From assembly GCA_946633495.1 (NCBI GenBank), contig CAMPAX010000023.1, positions 1 through 17,808 on the forward strand: DNA of 17,808 bases. Reading direction: 5' to 3'. The notes beneath the pieces were generated by a model. The model had not been told where the DNA came from, did not search any database, and saw only the letters and a list, made by a program, of their open reading frames with translations. Position numbers and translations under genes: made by a program. Positions 1 to 6,492 of the stretch are shown one piece after another (positions within the stretch are counted from its first letter, which is position 1; each line of letters starts with the position of its first letter). The stretch comes from an uncultured Lachnospiraceae bacterium (lineage in GTDB: Bacteria; Bacillota; Clostridia; Lachnospirales; Lachnospiraceae).

Positions 1-240
1 CCGGCATGTTCGGCATTCCCTGACCCGGCTGGCCCATCTGCGGCATTCCCTGACCCGGCTGGCCTGGCATGTTCGGCATTCCCTGACCCGGCTGGCCCAT
101 CTGTGGCATTGGCCGACCCATCTGAGGCATCGGCTGACCCGGCCCTCCCGGCACGTTCGGCATTCCGGGGCCCGGCCGACCCATCTGAGGCATCGGCTGA
201 CCCATCTGAGGCATCGGCTGACCCGGCCCTCCCGGCACGT
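1..240. repeat. Degenerate GC-rich tandem repeats inside the left-edge gene
   Basis: Blocks such as CGGCATTCCCTGACCCGGCT and CATCTGAGGCATCGGCTGAC recur in tandem with small changes. All units keep the reading frame of the minus-strand gene and code for the GQPGQGMPNMP / GQPMPQMG repeats. Units this similar can change in number by slipped replication or recombination. Confidence 0.8.
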
Positions 241-565
241 TCGGCATTCCCTGTACCGGTCCGCTCGGTGCATTCGGATTCTGACCGCCCTTCAAAGGTC
301 CGCTGCCGACATTTTTGAAGCCGTCCGTATCCGGCTTCTTCGGCGCACCGCCGGCAAGCGGTCCGGACATATCCTCCGTCAGGAGCGAGGTTGCTTCCTC
401 ACTCGTAAGGAGTGTGGTTGCATCTTCTGACGATGCACCATCCTGCATGACATCCGAAAGAGAGAGACTCTCCGTTGTGGACGTGATCGTCTCAGATTTC
501 AGGATATCATTTTCAGGAGTACCTTCGAATCCAGAAGTTCCTTCCTTCTTCTCAACATCACCCAT
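1..565 (-). CDS. Met/Pro/Gln/Gly-repeat protein, N-terminal part only (runs off the window)
   Basis: The frame is open from ATG 565-563 to the window edge, giving 188 residues of a longer protein. GGAG lies 8 bases before the ATG. Residues 1 to about 95 are acidic, Ser/Thr/Glu-rich and probably disordered. From about residue 100 the protein is built of short repeats such as GQPMPQM and GQPGQGMPNMPG, with matching DNA repeats at 1-240. No signal peptide or membrane segment is visible in this part, and there is no recognisable enzymatic domain. Such tails often precede a zinc-ribbon or membrane domain, but that part lies outside the window. The frame stays open upstream of the ATG to a TGA near 733, with an in-frame GTG at 715-713, so a longer start is possible; the ATG has the better ribosome binding site. 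Function unknown. Codon periodicity and the ribosome binding site make it a real gene. Confidence 0.72.
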   Translation of the reverse strand, partial: MGDVEKKEGTSGFEGTPENDILKSETITSTTESLSLSDVMQDGASSEDATTLLTSEEATSLLTEDMSGPLAGGAPKKPDTDGFKNVGSGPLKGGQNPNAPSGPVQGMPNVPGGPGQPMPQMGQPMPQMGRPGPGMPNVPGGPGQPMPQMGRPMPQMGQPGQGMPNMPGQPGQGMPQMGQPGQGMPNMP

Positions 566-758
566 AGTTTTCTCCAATCTGATCCAAGTCTTTTGATCTT
601 TGGTTTCCCGGTGATCCGCATCCTGCACCTCGACTGAAATGAACTGCTTACGATCTGATAACCGGTTTCGGACATCCTTATCCAAAATACCGAAATGCCG
701 ATCTTCTTCGCACACAGTTCCCGCAGCCGGTCAGAGGACTCGCATCACGTTAATTTTC

Positions 759-787
759 AGTATACATGAAGATTTTTTATTATTCAA
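759..787 (-). promoter_or_regulatory. Sigma-A-like promoter for the left-edge repeat-protein gene
   Basis: On the minus strand TTGAAT (787-782), a 17-base spacer and TATACT (764-759) form a near-consensus promoter. Transcription would start near 752. That leaves a leader of about 187 bases before the ATG at 565, or about 37 bases before the alternative GTG at 715. Confidence 0.6.
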
Positions 788-914
788 CCAGTTTTACCAA
801 GGAAAATACTTCTTGCAGAGGGGTATTTCACCTCAGTACAGTCGAAAATTTTACGTCATTTCTCCTTTCGGGACAAAACTTTTTCGTAAATGTCCGTTTT
901 TACAAAAATAGGCA

Positions 915-943
915 TTTACATTTTTCATCCGGAGTGATATAGT
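915..943 (+). promoter_or_regulatory. Sigma-A-like promoter of the por operon
   Basis: TTTACA (915-920), a 17-base spacer and TATAGT (938-943) lie about 100 bases before the porC start codon. The start point would be near 950, giving a leader of about 94 bases with no obvious riboswitch fold. Confidence 0.7.
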
Positions 944-1043
944 GTCTAATACTGTGTTCATGAAAGACGGCGGACGGCGAAGCACACCGCTGCCACAGGA
1001 CAGAACAGCAGTACAGAATTATTTTAGAAAAAGGGTGACCGAA

Positions 1044-1613
1044 ATGAAGCATATCGAGATCAGATGGCACGGCCGCGGAGGCCAGGGCGCGAAGACAGCC
1101 GCCCTGCTTCTGGCAGACGTTGCTTTCAACACAGGCATGTATGTACAGGGATTTCCGGAGTACGGCCCGGAACGTATGGGTGCCCCCATCACCGCCTACA
1201 ACCGGCTGGGCGACACCGAGATCCGCGCCCATTCCAACATTTACGAGCCGGACTATGTGGTGGTTGTGGATGAGACCCTGCTCCACTCCGTGGATGTCAC
1301 AAAAGGACTTTCCAAAGAAGGCGGCATCATCATCAACACCGAACGCCCGAAGGATGAGATCATTTCCTTATTAAAGGGGTACGACGGACCGGTGTACACC
1401 ATTGACGCCCGGACCATTTCCGTGGAATGCCTCGGAAAATACTTCCCCAACTCCCCGATGCTGGCCGCCATCGTCAAGGTGGCAGGCATTATGGATAAGG
1501 ATACCTTCCTGTCCCAGATGCAGGCTTCCTATGAGCATAAGTTCGCGAAGAAGCCGGAAGTGATCGAAGGAAATATGCGCGCTTTGGAGCGCGGCTTCAC
1601 GGAGGTGCAGTGA
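1044..1613 (+). CDS. porC: 2-oxoacid:ferredoxin oxidoreductase, gamma subunit
   Basis: This 189-residue protein is the gamma subunit of a four-subunit pyruvate/2-ketoisovalerate:ferredoxin oxidoreductase, a cytoplasmic enzyme that converts a 2-oxoacid plus CoA to acyl-CoA and CO2 with reduction of ferredoxin. The N-terminus carries the family's glycine-rich motif RWHGRGGQGAKTAA (residues 7-20), followed by a conserved GPERMGAPITAYNR stretch. The ATG at 1044 is chosen because AAGGGTG (1031-1037) precedes it at 6 bases; the frame extends upstream to 942, but that added part shows no family similarity. It is the first gene of porCDAB and its TGA overlaps the ATG of porD by one base (TGATG). Subunit identity is clear; the preferred substrate (pyruvate or branched-chain 2-oxoacid) cannot be read from the sequence. 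Confidence 0.93.
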   Translation: MKHIEIRWHGRGGQGAKTAALLLADVAFNTGMYVQGFPEYGPERMGAPITAYNRLGDTEIRAHSNIYEPDYVVVVDETLLHSVDVTKGLSKEGGIIINTERPKDEIISLLKGYDGPVYTIDARTISVECLGKYFPNSPMLAAIVKVAGIMDKDTFLSQMQASYEHKFAKKPEVIEGNMRALERGFTEVQ

Positions 1614-1930
1614 TGGCGAATAAAGATAAGAGAACGGATATCAGCAAAATAAATGAGACCGCTCCCTATACCGACATGACGCTGGGAAACCAGATTTACG
1701 GCGGCGGCGGTTCCCGGGAGTTTAAGACCGGCGAGTGGCGGACCCAGACTCCGGTGATGAACTGGGAGAAATGCGCCCAGTGCCTGCTCTGCGCACCCAT
1801 GTGCCCGGACAGCTGCATCCCGGTAACAGACGGCAAAAGAGAAGATTTTGATTACGATCACTGCAAGGGCTGCGGCATCTGCGCGAAGGTCTGCAGCTTC
1901 AAGGCGATCCAGATGAAGGAGGGACTGTAA
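1613..1930 (+). CDS. porD: 2-oxoacid:ferredoxin oxidoreductase, delta subunit (2[4Fe-4S] ferredoxin)
   Basis: The 105-residue product is a small ferredoxin subunit that takes electrons from the catalytic subunits and passes them to free ferredoxin. Two CxxCxxCxxxC motifs are seen: Cys54/57/60/64 and Cys84/87/90/94, the standard ligands for two [4Fe-4S] clusters. An extra Cys68 is also present. The N-terminal half has no cysteines, as in other PorD/VorD proteins. The ATG overlaps the porC stop, and GGAGG at 1601-1605 lies 7 bases upstream, which fits translational coupling. The porA gene starts one base after the stop. Confidence 0.93.
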   Translation: MANKDKRTDISKINETAPYTDMTLGNQIYGGGGSREFKTGEWRTQTPVMNWEKCAQCLLCAPMCPDSCIPVTDGKREDFDYDHCKGCGICAKVCSFKAIQMKEGL

Positions 1931-1931
1931 C

Positions 1932-3146
1932 ATGGCCGGTAAGAGAGACCGTATGTCGGGAAATGAGGCCGTGGCCCTCGCCATCAAGCAGGTAAACCCG
2001 GACGTTATGCCTGCATTTCCCATCACACCTTCTACGGAGATCCCGCAGATGGTGTCCACATTCATCGCCAACGGCGAGATCGATACCGAATTTATCCCGG
2101 TGGAATCCGAGCACAGCTCCATGAGCGCAGCGATCGGTGCTTCCGCCGCAGGTGCCCGTGCACTGACCGCCACATCTTCCTGTGGCCTGGCATTCATGTG
2201 GGAGGAGCTGTATATCGCGGCCTCCGACCGTCTGCCCCTGGTGCTCTGCGCCGTAAACCGTGCACTGACGGGCCCCATCAATATCAACTGCGATCATTCC
2301 GACACCATGGGTGCCCGGGATTCCGGCTGGCTGCAGGTCTATGCAGAGACCAATCAGGAAGCCTATGACAACTTCATTATGGCTTACCCCGTCACAGAAC
2401 ATCCGGAGGTAATGCTTCCCATGATGGTCTGCCAGGACGGCTTCATCACCAGCCACGCCGTTATGAATATCGAAACCATGGATACCGAGACCGTCCGGGA
2501 TTTCGTGGGCATCTATGAGCCGGAAAACTTCCTGCTGAATGCCGACATGCCCATGGCCATCGGTCCTTATGCGAATTCTCCCTTCTATATGGAGACGAAG
2601 ATGAACCAGCGTCTCGCCATGAAGAAGGCGAAGGAAGTGATCCTGGAGGTATGCGAGCGCTTCGAGAAGATCTCCGGCCGGAAGTACGGTCTCTTCGAGG
2701 AGTACCGCATGGAGGATGCAGAGTATGCCATCGTCATCATGGGCTCCGCTTCCGGAAATACAAAGAATGCCGTCGACATCCTGCGTGAGCAGGGCGTAAA
2801 GGCCGGCATGATCAAGGTCCGCGTCTTCCGTCCCTTCCCGGGAGAAGAGCTGGCCGCTGCCCTGTCCAAGGTATCCGCCATGGCGATCCTGGACCGTGCC
2901 GAGAGCTTCTCCGGCTGCGGCGGACCTCTGGGCTCCGAACTGAAGGCCGCGCTCCTGGATGCAGGCGTTACCGCTCCGGCCATCAACTATTTCTATGGCC
3001 TGGCCGGCCGTGATTTCACGGATCAGTCCGCCATCGATGTCTTTACGGCACTGCAGGGACTGGTGAAGGACGGCACACCCATCGAGCAGTTCCAGTACAT
3101 CGGTCTTCGGAAACCCGAAGACAACGATCAGAAGAAAATGAAGTAG
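1932..3146 (+). CDS. porA: 2-oxoacid:ferredoxin oxidoreductase, alpha subunit
   Basis: The 404-residue alpha subunit forms the thiamine diphosphate active site together with PorB. Seen in the sequence are the substrate-site motif FPITPSTE (residues 29-36), the following ESEHSSMSAAIGASAAGAR block, and a C-terminal domain with a MGSASGNTKNAVD stretch near residues 273-285. Length is normal for a separate alpha subunit, unlike the single-chain clostridial enzyme of about 1,170 residues. GGAGGG just before the porD stop serves as ribosome binding site for the ATG at 1932. It belongs to the porCDAB operon; porB follows after 17 bases. Confidence 0.94.
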   Translation: MAGKRDRMSGNEAVALAIKQVNPDVMPAFPITPSTEIPQMVSTFIANGEIDTEFIPVESEHSSMSAAIGASAAGARALTATSSCGLAFMWEELYIAASDRLPLVLCAVNRALTGPININCDHSDTMGARDSGWLQVYAETNQEAYDNFIMAYPVTEHPEVMLPMMVCQDGFITSHAVMNIETMDTETVRDFVGIYEPENFLLNADMPMAIGPYANSPFYMETKMNQRLAMKKAKEVILEVCERFEKISGRKYGLFEEYRMEDAEYAIVIMGSASGNTKNAVDILREQGVKAGMIKVRVFRPFPGEELAAALSKVSAMAILDRAESFSGCGGPLGSELKAALLDAGVTAPAINYFYGLAGRDFTDQSAIDVFTALQGLVKDGTPIEQFQYIGLRKPEDNDQKKMK

Positions 3147-3163
3147 AAAGGCGGGAGAGATCA

Positions 3164-4096
3164 ATGGCATTTAATTTCAAACAAGTCATGAATAAGCCGG
3201 AACGTCTGGCTCCCGGCCACCGTCTCTGTGCAGGCTGCGGCGCCGGGATCACGGTCCGCACCGTCCTTCGGGCCTTAAAACCCGAGGACCACGCTGTCAT
3301 CGGAAATGCCACGGGCTGCCTGGAGGTTTCCTCCTTCATGTATCCCTACACATCTTATGAAGACAGCTATATCCACAATGCATTTGCCTGCGCCGGCGCA
3401 ACCCTGTCCGGCGTGGAGACGGCATACAATGCGCTGAAGAAGCGCGGACGCATCGACGATACTTACAAATTCATCACCTTCGGCGGTGACGGCGGTACCT
3501 ACGATATCGGTATTCAGTCCCTGTCCGGTGCCATGGAACGCGGACATGACATGGTCTATGTCTGCTACGATAACGGTGCATATATGAACACCGGTATCCA
3601 GCGTTCCTCCGCAACTCCCATGTATGCGGATACCACCACCACTCCGGTGGGAAGCGCTTCCGTCGGTAAGCTGCAGAGCCGTAAGGATCTGGCGAAGGTC
3701 ATCGCCGCCCACAACGTTCCCTATGTGGCACAGTCCACCTTCACTCCCATGATGAAGGATCTCTACGAGAAGGCGGAGAAGGCCATTTACACACCCGGCG
3801 CTGCTTTCCTGAACGTCATGGCCCCCTGCCCCCGTGGCTGGCGCTACGACGCAGCCGACATTGCCCAGATCTGCAAGCTGGCCATCGACACCTGCTACTG
3901 GCCCCTCTTCGAGGTGATCGAGGGAAAATGGATCCTCAACTACGAGCCGAAGAAGAAGCTCCCCATCGAGGATTTCCTCCGTGCCCAGGGCCGCTTCAAG
4001 CACCTGTTTAAGCCCGGCAACGAGCACCTGATCGAGCAGTTCCAGGCAGAAGTGGATAAACGCTGGGAAGACCTGCTGTACATGACTGCGAAATAG
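3164..4096 (+). CDS. porB: 2-oxoacid:ferredoxin oxidoreductase, beta subunit (TPP-binding)
   Basis: The 310-residue beta subunit binds thiamine diphosphate and a [4Fe-4S] cluster. The cluster ligands are probably Cys22 and Cys25 (LCAGCGAGI), Cys52 (ATGCLEVSS) and Cys222 (PCPRGW), matching the family pattern. The TPP/Mg motif starts at GGDGG (residues 107-111) and ends at the YDNGAYMNTG stretch (residues 135-144). GGCGGGAGAG precedes the ATG at 3164. It is the last gene of the operon and is followed by a strong hairpin terminator at 4126-4181. Its last 80 codons (3857-4096) recur at 6152-6403 as a broken second copy with about 91% base identity, so the 3' end of this gene has taken part in a rearrangement. 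Confidence 0.94.
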   Translation: MAFNFKQVMNKPERLAPGHRLCAGCGAGITVRTVLRALKPEDHAVIGNATGCLEVSSFMYPYTSYEDSYIHNAFACAGATLSGVETAYNALKKRGRIDDTYKFITFGGDGGTYDIGIQSLSGAMERGHDMVYVCYDNGAYMNTGIQRSSATPMYADTTTTPVGSASVGKLQSRKDLAKVIAAHNVPYVAQSTFTPMMKDLYEKAEKAIYTPGAAFLNVMAPCPRGWRYDAADIAQICKLAIDTCYWPLFEVIEGKWILNYEPKKKLPIEDFLRAQGRFKHLFKPGNEHLIEQFQAEVDKRWEDLLYMTAK

Positions 4097-4125
4097 GATC
4101 GAGTAACGAGCCACGGTCGGCGTAG

Positions 4126-4181
4126 AATAATAAAAGGGTATGACGTCATGCTTGCATGAAACGTCATACCCTTTTATTATT
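4126..4181 (+). terminator. Terminator with perfect 21-bp stem after porB
   Basis: Arms 4126-4146 and 4161-4181 are perfect inverted repeats of 21 bases. The 14-base centre contains CATG-CTTG-CATG, which can pair further. The right arm ends in CCCTTTTATTATT, so it can end transcription of the por operon. The left arm is A-rich, so it may also act on the other strand for transcripts coming from the 4331-5991 cassette. Confidence 0.8.
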
Positions 4182-4186
4182 CGGAA

Positions 4187-4315
4187 GCGGTCCGGCGACA
4201 GACGGACCGCGTGTGTGCGCAGCACACGGCGCCGGGCGACCCTAACGCATCTCCATGCTTGCATGGAAAAATGCGTCCTCTGTTGTTTCGTATGCGGTCC
4301 GGCGACAGACGGACC
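4187..4315. repeat. Cluster of short hairpins with an exact 22-base direct repeat
   Basis: Three kinds of hairpin follow the terminator. A GCGGTCCG/CGGACCGC stem lies at 4187-4210. A GTGTGC-GCA-GCACAC stem lies at 4213-4227. A nested hairpin lies at 4245-4276 (ACGCAT/ATGCGT outside, CCATGC/GCATGG inside). The 22 bases at 4187-4208 recur exactly at 4294-4315. The nested hairpin has the same spacing and largely the same bases as the stem after the second porB end (6442-6475). No coding potential is seen here. Confidence 0.65.
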
Positions 4316-4330
4316 ACGCGTGCCAACTTT

Positions 4331-4885
4331 CTAATCCGTGACTATGAAATCATCTGCAATATAGAATCTTTTAAATGAACCAATATATCTGTTCGTTGTA
4401 ATCGGTTTGATAATCCTATACTCCCCTGATTCCAATTTCCCATATAATGCACTCCAATCAATTTGACTTTCAAAAACGGAATCCCGCTTCTCACCTCCTA
4501 CGGGCCATCCAACATCTATCCATGCCGAATCCTCTTCCTTATTTGTCAATAGATCCTCATACCCTCCACCGCTTCTTTTTTGAATATAATAACGTTCACC
4601 TGTAGTTATACTTCCCGCCCCCACTGTCTCATTTGCCTTGTAAACAAACCGAAGCGTTCCGCCAACTGATGTCACATCCTTCATTTCCATCTGAATGCCC
4701 AGTGTCTGTATCTCTCCATCATATATGGTTGCATCTGTCTCCTCATTGAATTCCATTTCATTTTTATACTGCTTAAAAGGCTCTTCAATAGACATAATTT
4801 CCTCTGAATCCACATTATTCTTTACACATGATGTATCTATAATCGGTATCAACAATAGTATTATAAAGCATATCAGTTTTCTCAT
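4331..4885 (-). CDS. Probable lipoprotein with bacterial Ig-like domain
   Basis: The product has 184 residues. Residues 1-19 form a hydrophobic signal segment after MRK, ending in DTSC with Cys20. This could be a lipid-attachment site, though Asp at -3 is unusual, so lipidation is probable, not certain. The rest has no transmembrane segment. The segment GTLRFVYK...DWSALYGKLESGEYRIIK (late part near residues 145-165) resembles an Ig-like domain found in many clostridial surface lipoproteins (Big_14 type, by recall). The ATG at 4885 is preferred over an in-frame GTG at 4906, which lies in the ribosome binding site (GGAGG, 12 bases upstream of the ATG). It starts 35 bases after the protease gene and is probably co-transcribed with it. 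It is AT-rich compared with neighbours. Role unknown; a partner or inhibitor of the protease is speculation. Confidence 0.72.
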   Translation of the reverse strand: MRKLICFIILLLIPIIDTSCVKNNVDSEEIMSIEEPFKQYKNEMEFNEETDATIYDGEIQTLGIQMEMKDVTSVGGTLRFVYKANETVGAGSITTGERYYIQKRSGGGYEDLLTNKEEDSAWIDVGWPVGGEKRDSVFESQIDWSALYGKLESGEYRIIKPITTNRYIGSFKRFYIADDFIVTD

Positions 4886-4920
4886 AATTGCGCACACCCT
4901 CCTCACTCACAAGTTCAGTA

Positions 4921-5991
4921 TTAGTTTGTCTTTATTGAAAAGCCTGCTCCATTGATTGTTTCATAAGGGGTAAAATACACATATGTAATCCCATTAATGG
5001 TGCCTGACCCATGATGTACCCCACAGAAACTTGTTCCATTTCTGTATGGTCCACCGCTATCACCACCCTGCGAATAACCAGAAATCAATTTTGCCTTTAC
5101 GATATTGGTGAAACCATTTGAAGTAACCTGATAATCCGTCACTTGACAAAACGCTTGTCCAGATACCCTGCCATACTTATATAGATATGTTCCTACCGCC
5201 GGGTGATACTGATAACCCGTGAAATTAGTTGTGTTCCCTGATGTTGTAAAAACGCTTGAAGTCGCCGTATATCCTGACGCTGCAGAAATAATAGAATAAT
5301 CGCCGCTTACACCTGGAGAATGTACATTTACACACACTGTTCCAATTGTTGATCCTCCATATGTAATGCTCATGCCTCCTGATAAAGTATGTCCGCAGGT
5401 AATAAATGCCGGTGCCCCATTATACGTTCCACTTCCACCAAGAGTAACCCAATTATTAAGCGTTGATCCCGCTACAACAGACGCCTCTTCCTTTATTTCA
5501 CCCGATGGTTCCACAAGAATCTCATCAGTAACGATCAAATTCTTCGCCATTTGATAGGATTCTTCTTTTACGTAGATTACGCCACAATTCTTCTGTATTC
5601 TCACAGAAAATGACAGCACAAATCCTTCTTTTTCATATCTCTCAAATGTTTCTCTCGCCTTTTTCATCAAATCATTATATGACTTAGGAACGATTTCGTA
5701 TTTCACAGCAACATAATCTTTAAGAATATCATTATACATATTAACTGATTCTTCTGTTGTTAATAATACATGAAGAATACCATTATCAATATAGTCTCCT
5801 CCGAAATCGTTTGGAAACTGAACTCCACGTTGGTTGAACCAAGCGATAAGCTTTTCATGGGCTTCACATGCTTCAGCTTGATCATTTACCATATTCTCGA
5901 AGTTCATTTCATCATTTGCACTTACGCGGAATGATGAATTAACAATAACCACGAATAATGCTATAATAATAGCTATCACTTTTCGTTTCAT
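4921..5991 (-). CDS. Secreted streptogrisin-like (chymotrypsin-fold, S1) serine protease with propeptide
   Basis: The 356-residue product begins with a signal peptide (KRK then a hydrophobic run, likely cut after VSA, residue 25). Residues about 26-170 look like the propeptide of alpha-lytic/streptogrisin proteases. The catalytic domain spans about 175-356 with all three triad residues in family context: His201 in FITCGH, Asp231 in SGDYSII and Ser312 in GGDSGGP. Streptogrisins usually read TAGHC at the His; here it is TCGHT, so the disulphide pattern may differ (Cys199, 220, 282 and 323 are available). The ATG at 5991 follows AGGAGG by 6 bases; an in-frame ATG at 6006 overlaps that site and is rejected. 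It is AT-rich and, with the lipoprotein gene, lies between the two porB 3' ends. An exported protease of unknown target. Confidence 0.88.
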   Translation of the reverse strand: MKRKVIAIIIALFVVIVNSSFRVSANDEMNFENMVNDQAEACEAHEKLIAWFNQRGVQFPNDFGGDYIDNGILHVLLTTEESVNMYNDILKDYVAVKYEIVPKSYNDLMKKARETFERYEKEGFVLSFSVRIQKNCGVIYVKEESYQMAKNLIVTDEILVEPSGEIKEEASVVAGSTLNNWVTLGGSGTYNGAPAFITCGHTLSGGMSITYGGSTIGTVCVNVHSPGVSGDYSIISAASGYTATSSVFTTSGNTTNFTGYQYHPAVGTYLYKYGRVSGQAFCQVTDYQVTSNGFTNIVKAKLISGYSQGGDSGGPYRNGTSFCGVHHGSGTINGITYVYFTPYETINGAGFSIKTN

Positions 5992-6024
5992 AAGGAACCT
6001 CCTCATTTAGTATAATTCTTAATC

Positions 6025-6053
6025 ATTCTATCATTGCAAATTTAAAAAAACAA
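6025..6053 (-). promoter_or_regulatory. Candidate promoter of the protease-lipoprotein cassette
   Basis: On the minus strand TTGTTT (6053-6048), 17 bases and TAGAAT (6030-6025) precede the protease start by about 34 bases. The -35 box lies inside the left arm of the hairpin at 6044-6080, so the assignment is tentative. Confidence 0.4.
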
Positions 6054-6081
6054 CGTCACATACGCAAGCGTTGTTTTTTTT
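6044..6081. terminator. Small A/T-flanked hairpin, possible bidirectional terminator
   Basis: AAAAAAACAACG (6044-6055) pairs with CGTTGTTTTTTT (6069-6080) around a 13-base loop. Either strand ends in a run of at least seven T. It marks the right end of the AT-rich cassette, just before the porB remnant. Confidence 0.5.
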
Positions 6082-6151
6082 CGATCAAGCGTTATAATAA
6101 GACCCAACATGAATATAGACAGCTCGATAACCAGCGGACTGGGCATTCTCC

Positions 6152-6403
6152 GACGTCGCCGAGATCTGCAAACTGGCGATCGATACTTGCTACTGGCCCC
6201 TCTTCGAGGTGATCGAGGGAAAATGGATCCTCAACTACGAGCCGAAGAAGAAGCTTCCCATCGAGGATTTCCTCCGTGCCCAGGGCCGCTTCAAGCATCT
6301 CTTCAAGCATCTCTTCAAGCCGGGAAATGAGCACTTGATCGAGCAGTTCCAGGCAGAAGTGGATAAACGCTGGGAGGACCTGCTGTATCTCACCGCGAAG
6401 TAG
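6152..6403 (+). pseudogene. porB: porB 3'-end remnant (second copy of the last 80 codons)
   Basis: This stretch aligns codon for codon with 3857-4096 of the intact porB. I count about 21 base differences over 240 aligned bases; only three change an amino acid (Ile/Val, Gln/Glu, Met/Leu). The copy has a 12-base in-frame insertion that doubles KHLF (KHLFKHLFK), as a tandem repeat of CTTCAAGCATCT. A further weak match may reach back to about 6136 (DWAFSD against GWRYDAAD), and an in-frame TAA stands just upstream, so no intact gene is present. The stop and next bases (TAGGATTGAGTAACG) also match those after porB (TAGGATCGAGTAACG). The mostly silent differences suggest both copies were once under selection as functional genes before this one was cut off. 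Confidence 0.88.
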
Positions 6404-6433
6404 GATTGAGTAACGGAAAAGCCCGGCTCACAA

Positions 6434-6481
6434 AAAGAAGGACGCACCTCCATGATCTCATGGACAGGCGCGTCCTTCTTT
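6434..6481. terminator. Bidirectional terminator between the porB remnant and a lipoprotein gene
   Basis: AAAGAAGGACGC (6434-6445) pairs perfectly with GCGTCCTTCTTT (6470-6481). The loop holds an inner TCCATGA-TC-TCATGGA stem. TATTTTTTT follows on the plus strand and CTTCTTTTTG on the minus strand. It lies 11 bases past the stop of the minus-strand lipoprotein gene and so probably ends that transcript. Its core has the same spacing as the hairpin at 4245-4278. Confidence 0.78.
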
Positions 6482-6492
6482 ATTTTTTTAAA

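Larger units (their letters stand above)
566..1043. other. Divergent intergenic region between the repeat-protein gene and the por operon
   Basis: This 478-base stretch holds one promoter for each flanking gene and no convincing gene of its own. Open frames on the plus strand here have no ribosome binding site and no recognisable product. A short inverted repeat, GGACA (871-875) and TGTCC (891-895), lies just upstream of the por -35 box and could be an operator; this is only suggestive. Confidence 0.55.

Noticed and set aside
1..240. CRISPR-like array
   Set aside because: Units are degenerate, contiguous and in one reading frame, with no unique spacers of even length.
639..911. Plus-strand gene of 90 codons before the por operon
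   Set aside because: It has no ribosome binding site or recognisable product and covers the divergent promoter region.
942..1043. Longer N-terminus of porC starting at 942
   Set aside because: The extra 34 residues overlap the -10 box of the por promoter, have no ribosome binding site and do not resemble the family; the ATG at 1044 does.
1899..3170. Long open frame on the minus strand across porA
   Set aside because: It is antisense to a clearly conserved gene, has low-complexity His/Gly/Asp-rich content and shows no motif; GC-rich third codon positions keep it open by chance.
3275..4264. Long minus-strand frame across porB and its terminator
   Set aside because: It runs antisense through porB and the perfect terminator hairpin and has no domain or ribosome binding site. 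A similar antisense frame at 6092-6334 only mirrors the porB remnant.
4097..6151. Insertion sequence or integrative element with integrase
   Set aside because: No transposase, integrase, terminal inverted repeats or short target duplication is seen; the flanking repeat is a 240-base gene end, too long for an attachment core.
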